63,950 bases of DNA from Acidobacteriota bacterium (GTDB lineage: Bacteria > Acidobacteriota > Vicinamibacteria > Fen-336), in NCBI GenBank assembly GCA_011526565.1, contig WYBL01000173.1, positions 1-63,950 on the forward strand, written 5' to 3'. This document shows positions 17,298-26,533 of the stretch, piece by piece (the stretch's first letter is position 1; each line of letters begins with the position of its first letter). Below the pieces are notes generated by a model. That model was given only the letters and a program-made list of their open reading frames with translations, was not told where the DNA came from and did not search any database. A program made the translations under genes and the position numbers.

Positions 17298-17929
17298 AGG
17301 TGCGTCACTTCCCGGCGGTCCTGCTCGCCCTCGCGCTCGTCGCCCCCGTGGACGGGCTCGAGCCCCCGACCCGGCCGCTCGCCGGCACGGAGTGGCGGCT
17401 CGTCGAGCTGCAGTCGATGGACGACGCGATCGGCACCCGGCGGCCGCCCAACCCCAGCGTCTTCACGATGCGCCTGGAGCCGGACGGCAACGTGCGGTTC
17501 CGCCTCGACTGCAACCGCGCGACGGGGTCGTGGACGGCGGAGGCCGGGGCCGACCCGGCCAGCGGCCGCTTCACCTTCGGGCCGCTCGCCGGCACTCGCG
17601 CGCTCTGCCCTCCACCCTCTCTCGACGAGCAGGTGCTCGCCCAGGCGCCCCACGTCCGCTCGTACCTGCTGAAGGACGGCCGGCTCCACCTCAGCCTGAT
17701 GGCGGACGCCGGCATCCAGGTGTGGGAGCCGCTCGGCGACGTGCCGTTCGCGCCCACGCCCGACCCCGAGCTCGAAGCGGCGATCCGTCCGGGCGAGCCC
17801 CCTGCCGCCGCGCGAGTGACCCCTCAGCGGGCGGTGAGGCGCTCCAGTTCCGTGACGGTGCGGCCGAGTTCCGCGACCAGGCGGGAGTCAGGGCAGCGAG
17901 CTGCGAGCCGATCGGCGAGCGCGCGGTAG
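17294..17929 (+). CDS. META-domain secreted protein
   Basis: 211 residues with a signal peptide (MKVRHFPAVLLALALVAPVDG). The META-type domain begins PLAGTEWRLVELQSMDDA and includes DGNVRFRLDCNRATGSWTAE, FGPLAGTRALCPPPS and LKDGRLHLSLMADAGIQVWEPL; the two cysteines match the usual pair. META proteins (HslJ-like) are envelope proteins linked to stress or antibiotic tolerance; function here is unknown. Start overlaps the previous stop; GGAGGAA precedes it. The last 35 residues overlap the convergent HD gene and have no META similarity, so they may be read-through of an eroded stop. Confidence 0.75.
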   Translation: MKVRHFPAVLLALALVAPVDGLEPPTRPLAGTEWRLVELQSMDDAIGTRRPPNPSVFTMRLEPDGNVRFRLDCNRATGSWTAEAGADPASGRFTFGPLAGTRALCPPPSLDEQVLAQAPHVRSYLLKDGRLHLSLMADAGIQVWEPLGDVPFAPTPDPELEAAIRPGEPPAAARVTPQRAVRRSSSVTVRPSSATRRESGQRAASRSASAR

Positions 17930-18402
17930 TACCACAGCGTGCCCTCGCGGGCGCCGCTGAAGCGTTGCCACAACTCCTCGCCGACGACCCGGTAGTCGGC
18001 CAGCACCGCCCGGGCGTTGTGGAGCTTGTCGGCCGCCGTCACCCGCAGGGCCCCGCTCGACTTGTGTTCGACGTGCGCGAGGTAGTCCCGCTTGCGGTCC
18101 ACCCACGGCGCCTTGGCGGCCGGGTCCTCCGTCATCGAGTCGCTGCACTCGGCCACGATGCCGGCGACCCGGTCGCCGAAGCGGCGGCGGATCTCGTCCA
18201 GGACCGGAGTGCCGCCCTGGTCCTCGGCGGCGTCGTGCAGCAGCGCCGCGATCGCCTCGTCTTCGTCCCCGCCGTCCTCCAGCACCAGCGCGCTGACCGA
18301 CATCAGGTGAGAGATGTAGGGGATCTCGGTCTGCTTGCGGAACTGCTCCTGGTGGAGCTCGAACGCATGGGCCAGCGCGTCGACGAAGCGTGGTGTCAGC
18401 AA
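17824..18402 (-). CDS. HD-domain protein, (p)ppGpp-hydrolase-like
   Basis: 192 residues. HD motifs in the order found in RelA/SpoT hydrolase domains and small alarmone hydrolases: HQEQFRKQTEIPYISHLMSV (His), AIAALLHDAAEDQGG (HD plus ED) and VTAADKLHNARAVLADY (Asp/Asn). No synthetase or regulatory domain follows, so by family it would be a stand-alone Mn-dependent alarmone or nucleotide pyrophosphohydrolase (SAH/MESH1-like). Start is TTG at 18400-18402, supported by AAGGGAGG ten bases before it. It overlaps the META gene by 106 bases on the other strand. Confidence 0.82.
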   Translation of the reverse strand: MLTPRFVDALAHAFELHQEQFRKQTEIPYISHLMSVSALVLEDGGDEDEAIAALLHDAAEDQGGTPVLDEIRRRFGDRVAGIVAECSDSMTEDPAAKAPWVDRKRDYLAHVEHKSSGALRVTAADKLHNARAVLADYRVVGEELWQRFSGAREGTLWYYRALADRLAARCPDSRLVAELGRTVTELERLTAR

Positions 18403-18482
18403 GGACGGCCTCCCTTCCCGGGCGGGCCGCCGCGCGCCGGCCCGCCGCTGCTGCGAGAATGTGCCACGTCAGGAGGCGTTTC

Positions 18483-19139
18483 GTGGAGTCGGGCATCGTG
18501 CTCAAGGTCAACGAGGTGTTCCACTCGATCCAGGGCGAGGGGACGCGGACGGGGGTGCCGATGGTGTTCGTGCGCCTCACCGGCTGCCCGCTGCGCTGCA
18601 CGTGGTGCGACACCGCCTACGCCTTCCACGAGGGCCGCCCGCGCACGGCCGACGAGTTGCTCGCCGAAATCGAAGGCCACCGCTGCCAGCGCGTGCTGCT
18701 GACCGGCGGCGAGCCGCTGGTCCAGCCCGCCGCCTTCGACTTCGTCTCGTTTCTGCTCGATCGCGGCTTCGAGGTCGTGGTCGAGACCTCGGGCCACGTG
18801 CCGCTCGACCGGCTCGACGCGCGCGCGGTCGCGATCGTCGACGTCAAGTGCCCGGGCAGCGGAGAGCAGGACCGCAACCACTGGCCCAACCTCGATCTGC
18901 CGCGAGCGCAGGACGAGGTCAAGTTCGTGATCGCCGGCCGCGCGGACTACGAGTGGGCGAGAGACGTCGTGCGCGAGCGGAAGCTGCACGAGAAGCGGCA
19001 CGCCGTGCTGTTCTCGCCGGTCCACGGCGTGCTCGACCCGGGCGCGCTGGGCCGCTTCGTCCTCGAGGACGCGCTGCCGGTGCGGCTGCAGGTCCAGCTC
19101 CACAAGTACCTGTGGCCCGGCGTGGAGCGCGGCGTATGA
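18483..19139 (+). CDS. queE: 7-carboxy-7-deazaguanine synthase
   Basis: 218 residues. Radical-SAM enzyme converting carboxytetrahydropterin to CDG in queuosine precursor synthesis. KVNEVFHSIQGEGTRTGVPMVFVRLTGCPLRCTWCDTAYAF holds the cluster cysteines as CxxxCxxC (the family's variant), followed by VLLTGGEPLVQ and VDVKCPGSGE. The open frame goes back to 18390, but the GTG at 18483 is chosen because AGGAGG (18471-18476) lies seven bases before it and conserved residues begin just after. Overlaps queC by four bases. Confidence 0.93.
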   Translation: MESGIVLKVNEVFHSIQGEGTRTGVPMVFVRLTGCPLRCTWCDTAYAFHEGRPRTADELLAEIEGHRCQRVLLTGGEPLVQPAAFDFVSFLLDRGFEVVVETSGHVPLDRLDARAVAIVDVKCPGSGEQDRNHWPNLDLPRAQDEVKFVIAGRADYEWARDVVRERKLHEKRHAVLFSPVHGVLDPGALGRFVLEDALPVRLQVQLHKYLWPGVERGV

Positions 19140-19816
19140 GCGCTCACGCGCGGGCGCTCGCCGTCGTGTGCGTCAGCGGCGGCATGGACTCGGCGGTGAC
19201 GGCCGCGATCGCCGCCCTCGATCACCGCCTCGCGCTGCTGCACGCCGACTACGGCCAGCGCACCGAGGCGAAGGAGCGGGCCTGCTTCGAGGCGCTCGCC
19301 GACCACTTCCGCGCCGAGGCGCGGCTGGTCGTCGACTTCGGCTCGCTGCGCGCGATCGGCGGCAGCAGCCTGACCGACCGCTCGATCCCGGTGCGCGAGG
19401 GCGAACCCGAGCCGGGCGTGGTGCCGAGCTCGTACGTGCCGTTCCGCAACGCCCACCTGCTGTGCGCGGCGACCTCCTGGGCCGAGGTGATCGGGGCCGG
19501 CGCGATCTTCGTGGGCGCGGTGTGGGAGGACAGCTCGGGCTACCCCGACTGCCGACCGGAGTTCTACGAGGCCTTCGCCGGCGCGATCCGCACGGGCACG
19601 AAACCGGAGACGCGGATCCGCATCGAAACGCCGCTGATCCACGCGACCAAGGCCGAGATCGTGCGCCGCGGCATCGCGCTGCACGTGCCGTTCGAGAAGA
19701 CCTGGTCGTGCTACCAGGGCGAGACCGAGGCCTGCGGGACCTGCGAGTCGTGCCGGCTGCGCCTGCGCGGCTTTGCCGAGGCCCACGCGCAGGACCCGAT
19801 CCCGTATCGCGGCTGA
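19136..19816 (+). CDS. queC: 7-cyano-7-deazaguanine synthase
   Basis: 226 residues. ATP-dependent conversion of CDG to preQ0. The PP-loop motif is VVCVSGGMDSAVTAAI; SSYVPFRNAHLLCAATSWAE and VGAVWEDSSGYPDCRPEFYEAF are family hallmarks; the zinc site is CYQGETEACGTCESCRLRLRGF, with four cysteines. Starts with ATG overlapping queE (ATGA), so the two are translationally coupled. No queD with a CxxxHGH motif and no queF is present in the window. Confidence 0.95.
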   Translation: MSAHARALAVVCVSGGMDSAVTAAIAALDHRLALLHADYGQRTEAKERACFEALADHFRAEARLVVDFGSLRAIGGSSLTDRSIPVREGEPEPGVVPSSYVPFRNAHLLCAATSWAEVIGAGAIFVGAVWEDSSGYPDCRPEFYEAFAGAIRTGTKPETRIRIETPLIHATKAEIVRRGIALHVPFEKTWSCYQGETEACGTCESCRLRLRGFAEAHAQDPIPYRG

Positions 19817-19939
19817 ACCGCGATGCGTGCGACAATTTCTTTTGATTCAGGGGCTTGCCGCCCCGTCGGGTTCCGGCGCCGGGATCAACCCCTCGCCCGT
19901 CCCGCCGGCGGCTCCGCCCCCACACGTCGGAGGAAGACG

Positions 19940-20895
19940 ATGAACCGTGTGCTCGTGCTCGGAGGGCTCCTCGCCGGAGTGCTCCTCTCCGCTCCCGCCT
20001 CCGCGCAGACCGGCATCGCGCGCGGCAAGGTGACGGACGCCCAGGGCGAGGCCCTGGCGGACGTCAAGGTCCACTTCGAGTTCCTGGGCGGCGTCAAGAA
20101 GACCCACGACGTGAAGTCCAACAAGAAGGGCGAGTACACCCAGGTCGGGGTCTACCCGGGCATGTACAAGATCACCTTCGAGAAGGAGGGCTTCACCGGC
20201 ACCTTCCTCGAGTGGAAGATCAACCTCGGCGAGCCTACCCAGCTTCCCGACGTGAAGCTGCAGTCCGCCGCGGCGGCGGCAGGCGGCGGCGCGGCCGGCG
20301 CCGGAGCGCGCGACCTGGCCGCGGCGCTCCAGAAGTCGTTCGCGCAGGCGATCGAGCTGACCAACGCGGGCAAGCTCGACGAGGCCGCGGCGATCTACAC
20401 CGCGGAGATCGCCAAGAACCCGAGCATCCCCCAGCTCCACCACAACCTGGGCCTGATCCACCAGCGCAAGGGTGACAACGCGGCGGCGGAAGCCAGCCTG
20501 CGCGCGGCGATCGCGGCCCGCGAGGACTACGTCGAGGCCTACGTCGCGCTGTCCAACCTGTTCCTCACCACCGGCGACCCGGCGAAGGGCCTGGCGGAGG
20601 CGGAGGCGCTGGCCGCCAAGTTCCCCGAGAGCCCGCGCGGCCACTTCCAGATCGGCAGCGTGCTGTTCAACACCGGCCGCGCCGCGGAGGCGGTCGAGCC
20701 GCTGAAGAAGGCCGAGGCGCTCGGCGAGACCGACCCGGAGCTGTTGTTCCAGCTCGGCTCGGCGACCTTCCAGGCCAGCAAGATGGACGAGGCGATCGCG
20801 TACTTCGACAAGTACCTGGCGGCCCCGGAGCCCAAGAACCCCGGCAACGTGGCCGCGGCGCAGGGCCTGTCGGCGGCGATCAAGGCGATGAAGAA

Positions 20896-20899
<4 letters not shown>
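19940..20899 (+). CDS. secreted protein with carboxypeptidase-regulatory-like and TPR domains
   Basis: 319 residues. A signal peptide (MNRVLVLGGLLAGVLLSAPASAQ) is followed by a carboxypeptidase-regulatory-like beta-sandwich (GIARGKVTDAQGEALADVKVHFEFLGGVKKTHDVKSNKKGEY, to about residue 105), an Ala/Gly linker and about five TPR units (AIELTNAGKLDEAAAIYTAEIAKNPSIPQLHHNLGLIHQ, AYVALSNLF, HFQIGSVLFNTGRAAEAVEPL, ELLFQLGSATFQASKMDEAIAYF). This combination is common in Acidobacteriota as a periplasmic or surface scaffold; partners unknown. AGGAAG precedes the ATG. GACAAT at 19831-19836 is a possible -10. First gene of the operon to 25756. Confidence 0.8.
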
Positions 20900-21594
<695 letters not shown>

Positions 21595-21596
21595 GC

Positions 21597-21914
21597 ATGT
21601 TCGTGCTGGCCAACGTGCTGATCGGCCTCGCCCAGGTGCTGGGCATGGCGCTGCAGCTCTACCTCTACATCCTGTTCGGCGCCGCGATCGTGAGCTGGGT
21701 CAACGCCGACCCCTACAACCCGATCGTGCGCTTCCTGCGCGCGGCCGTCGAGCCGCCGCGGCGCGCGATCTGGCGGCTGCTGCCCGACAGCCTGCGCTAC
21801 TTCCCGCTCGACATCGCGTTCCTCGTCCTGCTCGGGCTGGTCATCTTCGCCCAGCACGCCGTCGTCCAGACGCTCGTCGACTTCGCGCTCCGCCTGCGCC
21901 AGGGCGGGGCCTAG
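21597..21914 (+). CDS. yggT: YggT-family integral membrane protein
   Basis: 105 residues with two to three hydrophobic segments and the family motif LYLYILFGAAIVSWVNADPYNPIVRFLRAAVEPPRRAIWRLLP, then LDIAFLVLLGLVIFAQ. One YggT unit, about half the length of the E. coli two-unit protein, as in many bacteria. Role not established; it is associated with osmotic or envelope functions and neighbours division genes. Starts two bases after yggS. Confidence 0.9.
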   Translation: MFVLANVLIGLAQVLGMALQLYLYILFGAAIVSWVNADPYNPIVRFLRAAVEPPRRAIWRLLPDSLRYFPLDIAFLVLLGLVIFAQHAVVQTLVDFALRLRQGGA

Positions 21915-21923
21915 GAGGCCGCG

Positions 21924-22424
21924 ATGAACCTGACGCCGATGGACATCCAGCGTCACCCGTTCAGGCGCAAGCTGCGCGGGTTCGATCCCGACGAGGTGCG
22001 CACCTACCTCGGCCTGGTGGCCGAGGAGCTGGCGACCCTGCTGCAGCAGCTCGCGAACCTGAAGAAGGAGAACGAGACGCAGCGGGAACTGCTCGAGGAG
22101 CACCGCCAGCGCGAGACGATCCTCAAGAACACGCTGCTGCTGGCGCAGCGGGTGTCGGAGGAGGTCAAGGAGGCGGCGCGCAAGCAGTCCGAGGCCACGG
22201 TGCGCGAGGCCGAGCTGCGCGCCGACCGCCTGGTCGAGCTGGCGCAGTCGCGGGCGCACGAGGTCGAGCGCGGCATCCTCGACCTGCGCGCCCAGCGCAA
22301 GGCGGTGCGCGACGACCTGCGGGCGCTGATCGGGCGCGTCACCCAGGTCCTCGACCTCCAGGAGGAGGCCGAGCTGGAGGACAACCTGCGCATCCTGAAG
22401 CGCCGCGAGGCGGAGGGCGCCTGA
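21924..22424 (+). CDS. DivIVA-domain protein
   Basis: 166 residues. The N-terminal membrane-curvature motif is MNLTPMDIQRHPFRRKLRGFDPDEVRTYLGLVAEEL, followed by heptad-rich coiled coil to about residue 160 (LLQQLANLKKENETQRELLEEHRQRETIL...). DivIVA proteins mark poles and septa and recruit partners. GGAGGCCGCG precedes the ATG. In the yggS-yggT-divIVA-DUF167 gene order its role in growth or division is supported by context. It is short; GpsB/DivIVA-type function is not distinguishable. Confidence 0.9.
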   Translation: MNLTPMDIQRHPFRRKLRGFDPDEVRTYLGLVAEELATLLQQLANLKKENETQRELLEEHRQRETILKNTLLLAQRVSEEVKEAARKQSEATVREAELRADRLVELAQSRAHEVERGILDLRAQRKAVRDDLRALIGRVTQVLDLQEEAELEDNLRILKRREAEGA

Positions 22425-22426
22425 AC

Positions 22427-22735
22427 TTGGTAGCCGGGGGCGAAGGCCTCGACCTGCGCGAGGACGGCGGCGGCGTGACGCTGCGGGTGCGCGTGCAGCC
22501 GCGGGCGTCGCGCGACGCGGTCGGCGGCCGCCGCGAGGGAGCGCTGCTGGTGCGCCTCACGGCGCCGCCGGTCGAAGGCGCGGCGAACGAGGCGCTGTCG
22601 CGGCTGCTGGGCCGGGCGCTCGGCGTGCCGCCCTCGCGGGTCCACCTGCTGCGGGGCGAGCGCGGCCGCGACAAGCTCGTGCGCGTCGACGGCCTCGGCC
22701 GGGCCGAGGCCCAGGCGCGACTGGAGGAGAAGTGA
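22427..22735 (+). CDS. DUF167/YggU-family protein
   Basis: 102 residues with the family pattern GVTLRVRVQPRASRDAVGGRREGALLVRLTAPPVEGAANEALSRLLGRALGVPPSRVHLLRGERGRDKLVRV. Small alpha/beta protein of unknown biochemical role. The TTG at 22427 is the only start that keeps the two-base spacing from divIVA; a GTG at 22476 is possible and would still retain the domain core. The stop overlaps the hutI GTG (GTGA). Confidence 0.85.
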   Translation: MVAGGEGLDLREDGGGVTLRVRVQPRASRDAVGGRREGALLVRLTAPPVEGAANEALSRLLGRALGVPPSRVHLLRGERGRDKLVRVDGLGRAEAQARLEEK

Positions 22736-24018
22736 TCGCCGCCGATTTCGCGCTGCGCAACGCGGGCACGCTGCACACCCTGGCCGGCCCGGTGCCGCGC
22801 ACGGGTCCCGCGATGTCCGTGCTGGGCACCCACGAGCGGGCGGCGCTGGCCGCCCACCATGGCCGCATCGTCTGGATCGGCGGCGACGGCGCGTTCGATC
22901 TCGCCGTCCAGCTCGAGCCGAACGCGACCGTGATCGACGCGGGCGGCGCCGCGGTGCTCCCCGGCTTCGTCGACGGCCACACCCACGCCGTGTTCGCCGG
23001 TGACCGCGACGAGGAGATCCGCCGCCGGCTCGCCGGCGCCTCCTACGCCGAGATCGCCGCCGAAGGCGGCGGCATCGTGCGCACGGTGGGCGCGACCCGC
23101 GAGGCGACCCTCGCCGAGCTCGAAGCCGGCCTGCTCGCCCGCTTCGACGAGATGCTGTTGTGCGGCACCACCACCGCCGAGGTGAAGAGCGGCTACGGCC
23201 TCGAGACCGAAGCCGAGCTGCGCCAGCTCGAGGCGATCTCCCGTGCCGACGCCCGTCATCCGCTGAGCACGGTCTCGACGTTCCTCGGCGCCCACGAAGT
23301 GCCTGTCGAGCATCGCGACGACCGCGAGCGTTACCTGCGCCTTCTGGTCGACGAGATGCTGCCGGAGGTCGCGCGCCGCGGTCTCGCCACCTTCGCCGAC
23401 GTGTTCTGCGAGAAGGGCGTCTTCAGCATCGAGGAGAGCCGTCGCCTCCTGACCGCCGCCCGCGACCTCGGCTTCAAGCTGCGCGTGCACGCGGACGAGC
23501 TGTGCTGGACCGGGGGTGCGGAGCTGGCGGCCGAGCTGGGGGCCCGCTCGGCCGACCACCTCGTCTTCGTCTCCGAGGCCGGCCGCCGGGCGCTGGCCGA
23601 GAGCGGCTGCGCGGCGACGCTGCTGCCCTCGGCCTGCTTCTACCTGCGGCTGCCCCGCTACGCGCCGGCGCGCGACCTGATCGACGACGGAGTGGCGGTG
23701 GCGCTCGGCTCCGACGTCAACCCCGGCGGCGGGCTGTCGCCGTCGCTGCCGTTCGCGATGACGGTCGCCTGCTTCGCCCAGGGGGTCTCGCTCGAGGAGG
23801 CGATCAGCGCGGCGACGATCAACGCGGCGTACTCGCTCGACGTGGCCGACGAGGTCGGCAGCCTCGAGGTCGGCAAGCGCGCCGACCTCGTGGTGCTGCG
23901 CGGCCCGCGGCTGCTCGACCTGCTGCGCGTCGGGGTCGGCGCCGTGAGCACGGTCGTCAAGACCGGCCGCGTGGTGGTCGAGGACGGCCACCGGGCGGGG
24001 GCTGGCGCTCGCGCGTGA
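22732..24018 (+). CDS. hutI: imidazolonepropionase
   Basis: 428 residues. Zinc/iron amidohydrolase opening imidazolone-5-propionate in histidine degradation. Metal site GFVDGHTHAVFAGDRDEEI, GGGIVRTVGATREA substrate loop, TTAEVKSGYGLETEAELRQL, FKLRVHADELCWTGGAELAAEL, SADHLVFVS and the metal Asp in ALGSDVNPGGGLSPSLPF. hutH, hutU and the last step are not nearby; the gene is embedded in the yggS-divIVA operon, linked by GTGA overlaps on both sides. Confidence 0.96.
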   Translation: MIAADFALRNAGTLHTLAGPVPRTGPAMSVLGTHERAALAAHHGRIVWIGGDGAFDLAVQLEPNATVIDAGGAAVLPGFVDGHTHAVFAGDRDEEIRRRLAGASYAEIAAEGGGIVRTVGATREATLAELEAGLLARFDEMLLCGTTTAEVKSGYGLETEAELRQLEAISRADARHPLSTVSTFLGAHEVPVEHRDDRERYLRLLVDEMLPEVARRGLATFADVFCEKGVFSIEESRRLLTAARDLGFKLRVHADELCWTGGAELAAELGARSADHLVFVSEAGRRALAESGCAATLLPSACFYLRLPRYAPARDLIDDGVAVALGSDVNPGGGLSPSLPFAMTVACFAQGVSLEEAISAATINAAYSLDVADEVGSLEVGKRADLVVLRGPRLLDLLRVGVGAVSTVVKTGRVVVEDGHRAGAGARA

Positions 24019-24992
24019 GCACGCTCGTCGTCGAGGACCTGCGCAAGACCTATCCCGCGGCCGGCAAGGCGGCCGCGGTGGAAGCCGTGCGCGGCCTGTC
24101 GTTCGAGGTCCGGCGCGGCGAGTTCTTCGGCCTGCTCGGGCCCAACGGCGCCGGCAAGAGCACGACGATCGGCTGCATCACGACGCTGGTGCGGCCGACC
24201 GGCGGCCGCATCGCCGTCGACGGCATCGACGTCGTGGCGCGCGCGGCCGAGGCCAAGCGCCGGCTGGCGGTGGTGCCGCAGAACCGCAACCTCGATCGCG
24301 ACCTCTCGATCCGCGAGCTGCTGCTGTTCCACGGCCTCTACTTCGGGCTGCCGCGCGCGGCGCGCGAGGAGCGGGCCCTTCGCCTGTTGCGCGAGCTGCA
24401 GCTCCAGGACAAGGCCGACAGCAAGCCGGCCGCGCTGTCCGGCGGCATGCAGCAGCGGGCGATGATCGCCCGCGCGCTGATGCACGACCCGGCGCTGCTG
24501 CTGCTCGACGAGCCGACCACCGGCCTCGACCCGCAGGCGCGGCGCGCGCTGTGGGACCTGCTGAAGGAGCAGCACGCGCGCGGGCTGACGATCGTGCTGA
24601 CCACCCACTACATGGACGAGGCGGACCGCCTGTGCGAGCGGCTGGCGATCGTCGACCACGGCCGCATCCTGACCGAGGGCACGCCGCAGGCGCTGCGCCG
24701 CTCGCTGCCCGGGGGGCGCGTGCTCGACCTGTGGGCGCGCGGCGGCGCTCCGCTCGGCGAGCGGCTCGGTGCGCTCGCCGGCGTGCAGGGCGTCGAGCCG
24801 GTGACCGACGACGAGGCCGCCCACCCCGGCGTCGAGCGGCTGCGGCTGTTCGTCGAGACCCAGGACGGGCTGCTCGACCGCGTGCTCCACGAGGTGCGCG
24901 CGGCCGGCGCCGAGCTCGACCACGTGAGCCTCGCGCAGCCCAGCCTGGAGGACGTCTACATCCACCTCACCGGCAAGGAGTTGCGCGAGTGA
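24015..24992 (+). CDS. ABC-2-type transporter ATP-binding protein
   Basis: 325 residues. Walker A GLLGPNGAGKSTT, Q-loop VVPQNRNLDRDLS, signature LSGGMQQRAMIARAL, Walker B ALLLLDEPTTGLDP and switch TTHYMDEADRLCERLAIVDHGR. A C-terminal DrrA-like extension (about residues 230-325) ends SLEDVYIHLTGKELRE, typical of ABC-2 exporters of drugs or lipids. GTG start overlaps hutI (GTGA), and the stop overlaps its permease in the same way, so the pair is coupled. Confidence 0.94.
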   Translation: MSTLVVEDLRKTYPAAGKAAAVEAVRGLSFEVRRGEFFGLLGPNGAGKSTTIGCITTLVRPTGGRIAVDGIDVVARAAEAKRRLAVVPQNRNLDRDLSIRELLLFHGLYFGLPRAAREERALRLLRELQLQDKADSKPAALSGGMQQRAMIARALMHDPALLLLDEPTTGLDPQARRALWDLLKEQHARGLTIVLTTHYMDEADRLCERLAIVDHGRILTEGTPQALRRSLPGGRVLDLWARGGAPLGERLGALAGVQGVEPVTDDEAAHPGVERLRLFVETQDGLLDRVLHEVRAAGAELDHVSLAQPSLEDVYIHLTGKELRE

Positions 24993-25756
24993 CCGCGTTT
25001 CTCGGCCTGCTGCGCCGCGACCTGCTGGTGGCGTGGCGCACCGCGCCGTTCCTGCTCACCTCGGCGCTGACCCAGCCGGCACTCGTGATCCTGGTGTTCG
25101 GCAACATCCTGCCGCGGCTCGGCCTGGTCGCCGACGAGTTCCGCACGGTGATGGTGCCGGGCCTGATGGCGATCACGATCCTGATGTCGGGCGTGCAGGG
25201 CGTGCTGATGCCGCTCGCGGCCGACCTCTCCGGCACCCGCGAGGTCGAGGAGCGGCTGCTCGCCCCGCTCTCCGCGCGGATGGTCGCCTTCGAGCGCATC
25301 GTCGCCGGCGCGATCCAGTCGGGGATCGCCGGGCTCGTCGCGCTGCCGGTGATGATGCTGCTCGTGCACCAGGTGTCGGGCGTCGACGTGAAGCCGGACT
25401 GGGCCCTGCTGCTGCCGTTGGTCGTCGTCTCGGGGATCGTGTCCGCGGCGTTCGGCCTCAACCTCGGGACCCGCGTCCAGCCCCGGTTCTCGGGCCTGCT
25501 GTTCGCGGTCGTGCTGGGGCCGATGATGCTGTTCGGCTGCGCCTACTACCCGTGGGCCTCGCTCGACGCGCTGGGCTCGGTGCGATTCGTCTTCCTCGTG
25601 AACCCGCTGGTGTTCATGAGCGAGGCGATGCGGCTGGCGGTGACGCCCGAGGTCGCCCACATGGATCCCCTCGGCATCCTCGCGGGGCTGGCCGTCTTCG
25701 CGGGCCTGCTGTGCTGGGCCGGCGCCCGCTCCTTCGAAAGTCGGACGATCCTCTAG
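24989..25756 (+). CDS. ABC-2-type transporter permease
   Basis: 255 residues with six membrane segments and ABC2-membrane features: FLGLLRRDLLVAWRTAPFLLTSALTQPALVILVFGNI, VMVPGLMAITILMSGVQGVLMPLAADLSGTREVEERLLAPLS, and FVFLVNPLVFMSEAMRLAVTP near the C-terminus. It pairs with the ATPase at 24015 to form an exporter; the cargo is not evident. GTG start in a GTGA overlap. It is the last gene of the operon and runs toward the convergent HAD gene. Confidence 0.92.
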   Translation: MTAFLGLLRRDLLVAWRTAPFLLTSALTQPALVILVFGNILPRLGLVADEFRTVMVPGLMAITILMSGVQGVLMPLAADLSGTREVEERLLAPLSARMVAFERIVAGAIQSGIAGLVALPVMMLLVHQVSGVDVKPDWALLLPLVVVSGIVSAAFGLNLGTRVQPRFSGLLFAVVLGPMMLFGCAYYPWASLDALGSVRFVFLVNPLVFMSEAMRLAVTPEVAHMDPLGILAGLAVFAGLLCWAGARSFESRTIL

Positions 25757-25762
25757 CGTCGG

Positions 25763-26443
25763 CTACAGCGCGTCGGCCAGGGCGAGCAGGCTCGGGTAGC
25801 GCGGGCAGTCGGCGTCCGGGTACAAGCCGGCGCCGTCGATCAGGGCCGCATGCAGGCCCGCGTTGCGGGCGCCGACCACGTCCACGTGGTAGAGGTCGCC
25901 GACGTGCAGCGTCGACTCGGCACGGCCGCCGCTGCGCTCGAGGGCGAGCGCGAACAGCCGCGGGTCGGGCTTCTCGACGCCCTCCTCGTGGGAGTCGAGC
26001 ATCACGTCGACCAGCGGGGCGAGGCCCAGCCGCTCCATCAGGACCCGCAGCTTGCCGTTCGCGTTGGAGACGACGACCAGCTTCAGGCCCCGCTCGCGCA
26101 GTCGGCGCAGCGCGTCCGGCGCGCCGTCCGCCACCTGCTCCCACAGGTTGTGGACCGCGTGGTAGGCCTTGAGCTCGGCGAGGGCGGCGTCGGTCGCTTC
26201 GCCGAGCGGCTGCCCCGCGTGCTTCAGCACGAGGTTGAAGTAGAGCCAGCCGCGCTGCGCGTCGTTGGTCGACGCGATCGCCGCGGGCGCGTCCAGCTCC
26301 CGCCGCGCGTGGTGGTCGGCCGCGGCCAGCGCGGCGGGGGAGATGTCTATCCCGCGCGCCGCGAGTGCCGCCGAGACCCGCGCCCAGCTCGGAAAGACCA
26401 GCACGCCGCCGGCGTCGATGAACAGCGTTTCGAGTTTCTGCAC
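25763..26443 (-). CDS. HAD-superfamily hydrolase
   Basis: 226 residues. Motif I is LFIDAGGVLVFP with nucleophile Asp10; the second Asp of DxD is replaced (D-A-G), as in haloacid-dehalogenase-type members (DAYGT), so phosphatase activity is uncertain. Motif II VVVSNANG, motif III EKPDPRLFALAL with Lys, motif IV LHVGDLYHVDVVGARNAG. The helical cap lies between about residues 17 and 95. GTG start at 26441-26443 lies six bases after TAACCT with no Shine-Dalgarno. Monocistronic, convergent with the ABC operon. Confidence 0.85.
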   Translation of the reverse strand: MQKLETLFIDAGGVLVFPSWARVSAALAARGIDISPAALAAADHHARRELDAPAAIASTNDAQRGWLYFNLVLKHAGQPLGEATDAALAELKAYHAVHNLWEQVADGAPDALRRLRERGLKLVVVSNANGKLRVLMERLGLAPLVDVMLDSHEEGVEKPDPRLFALALERSGGRAESTLHVGDLYHVDVVGARNAGLHAALIDGAGLYPDADCPRYPSLLALADAL

Positions 26444-26533
26444 GCCCGGAGGTTACCGCGCAGAACCCGCGCGTCGTGCCTGGCCCGCAACGTGCAAGAC
26501 TTCCCCCACCGTCCGTGTCCCGGGAGGTGCTGC

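Noticed and set aside
18390..18482. An N-terminal extension of QueE from the upstream ATG at 18390
   Set aside because: The extra residues are Arg/Ala-rich and unlike the family, while AGGAGG sits at the right distance from the GTG at 18483.
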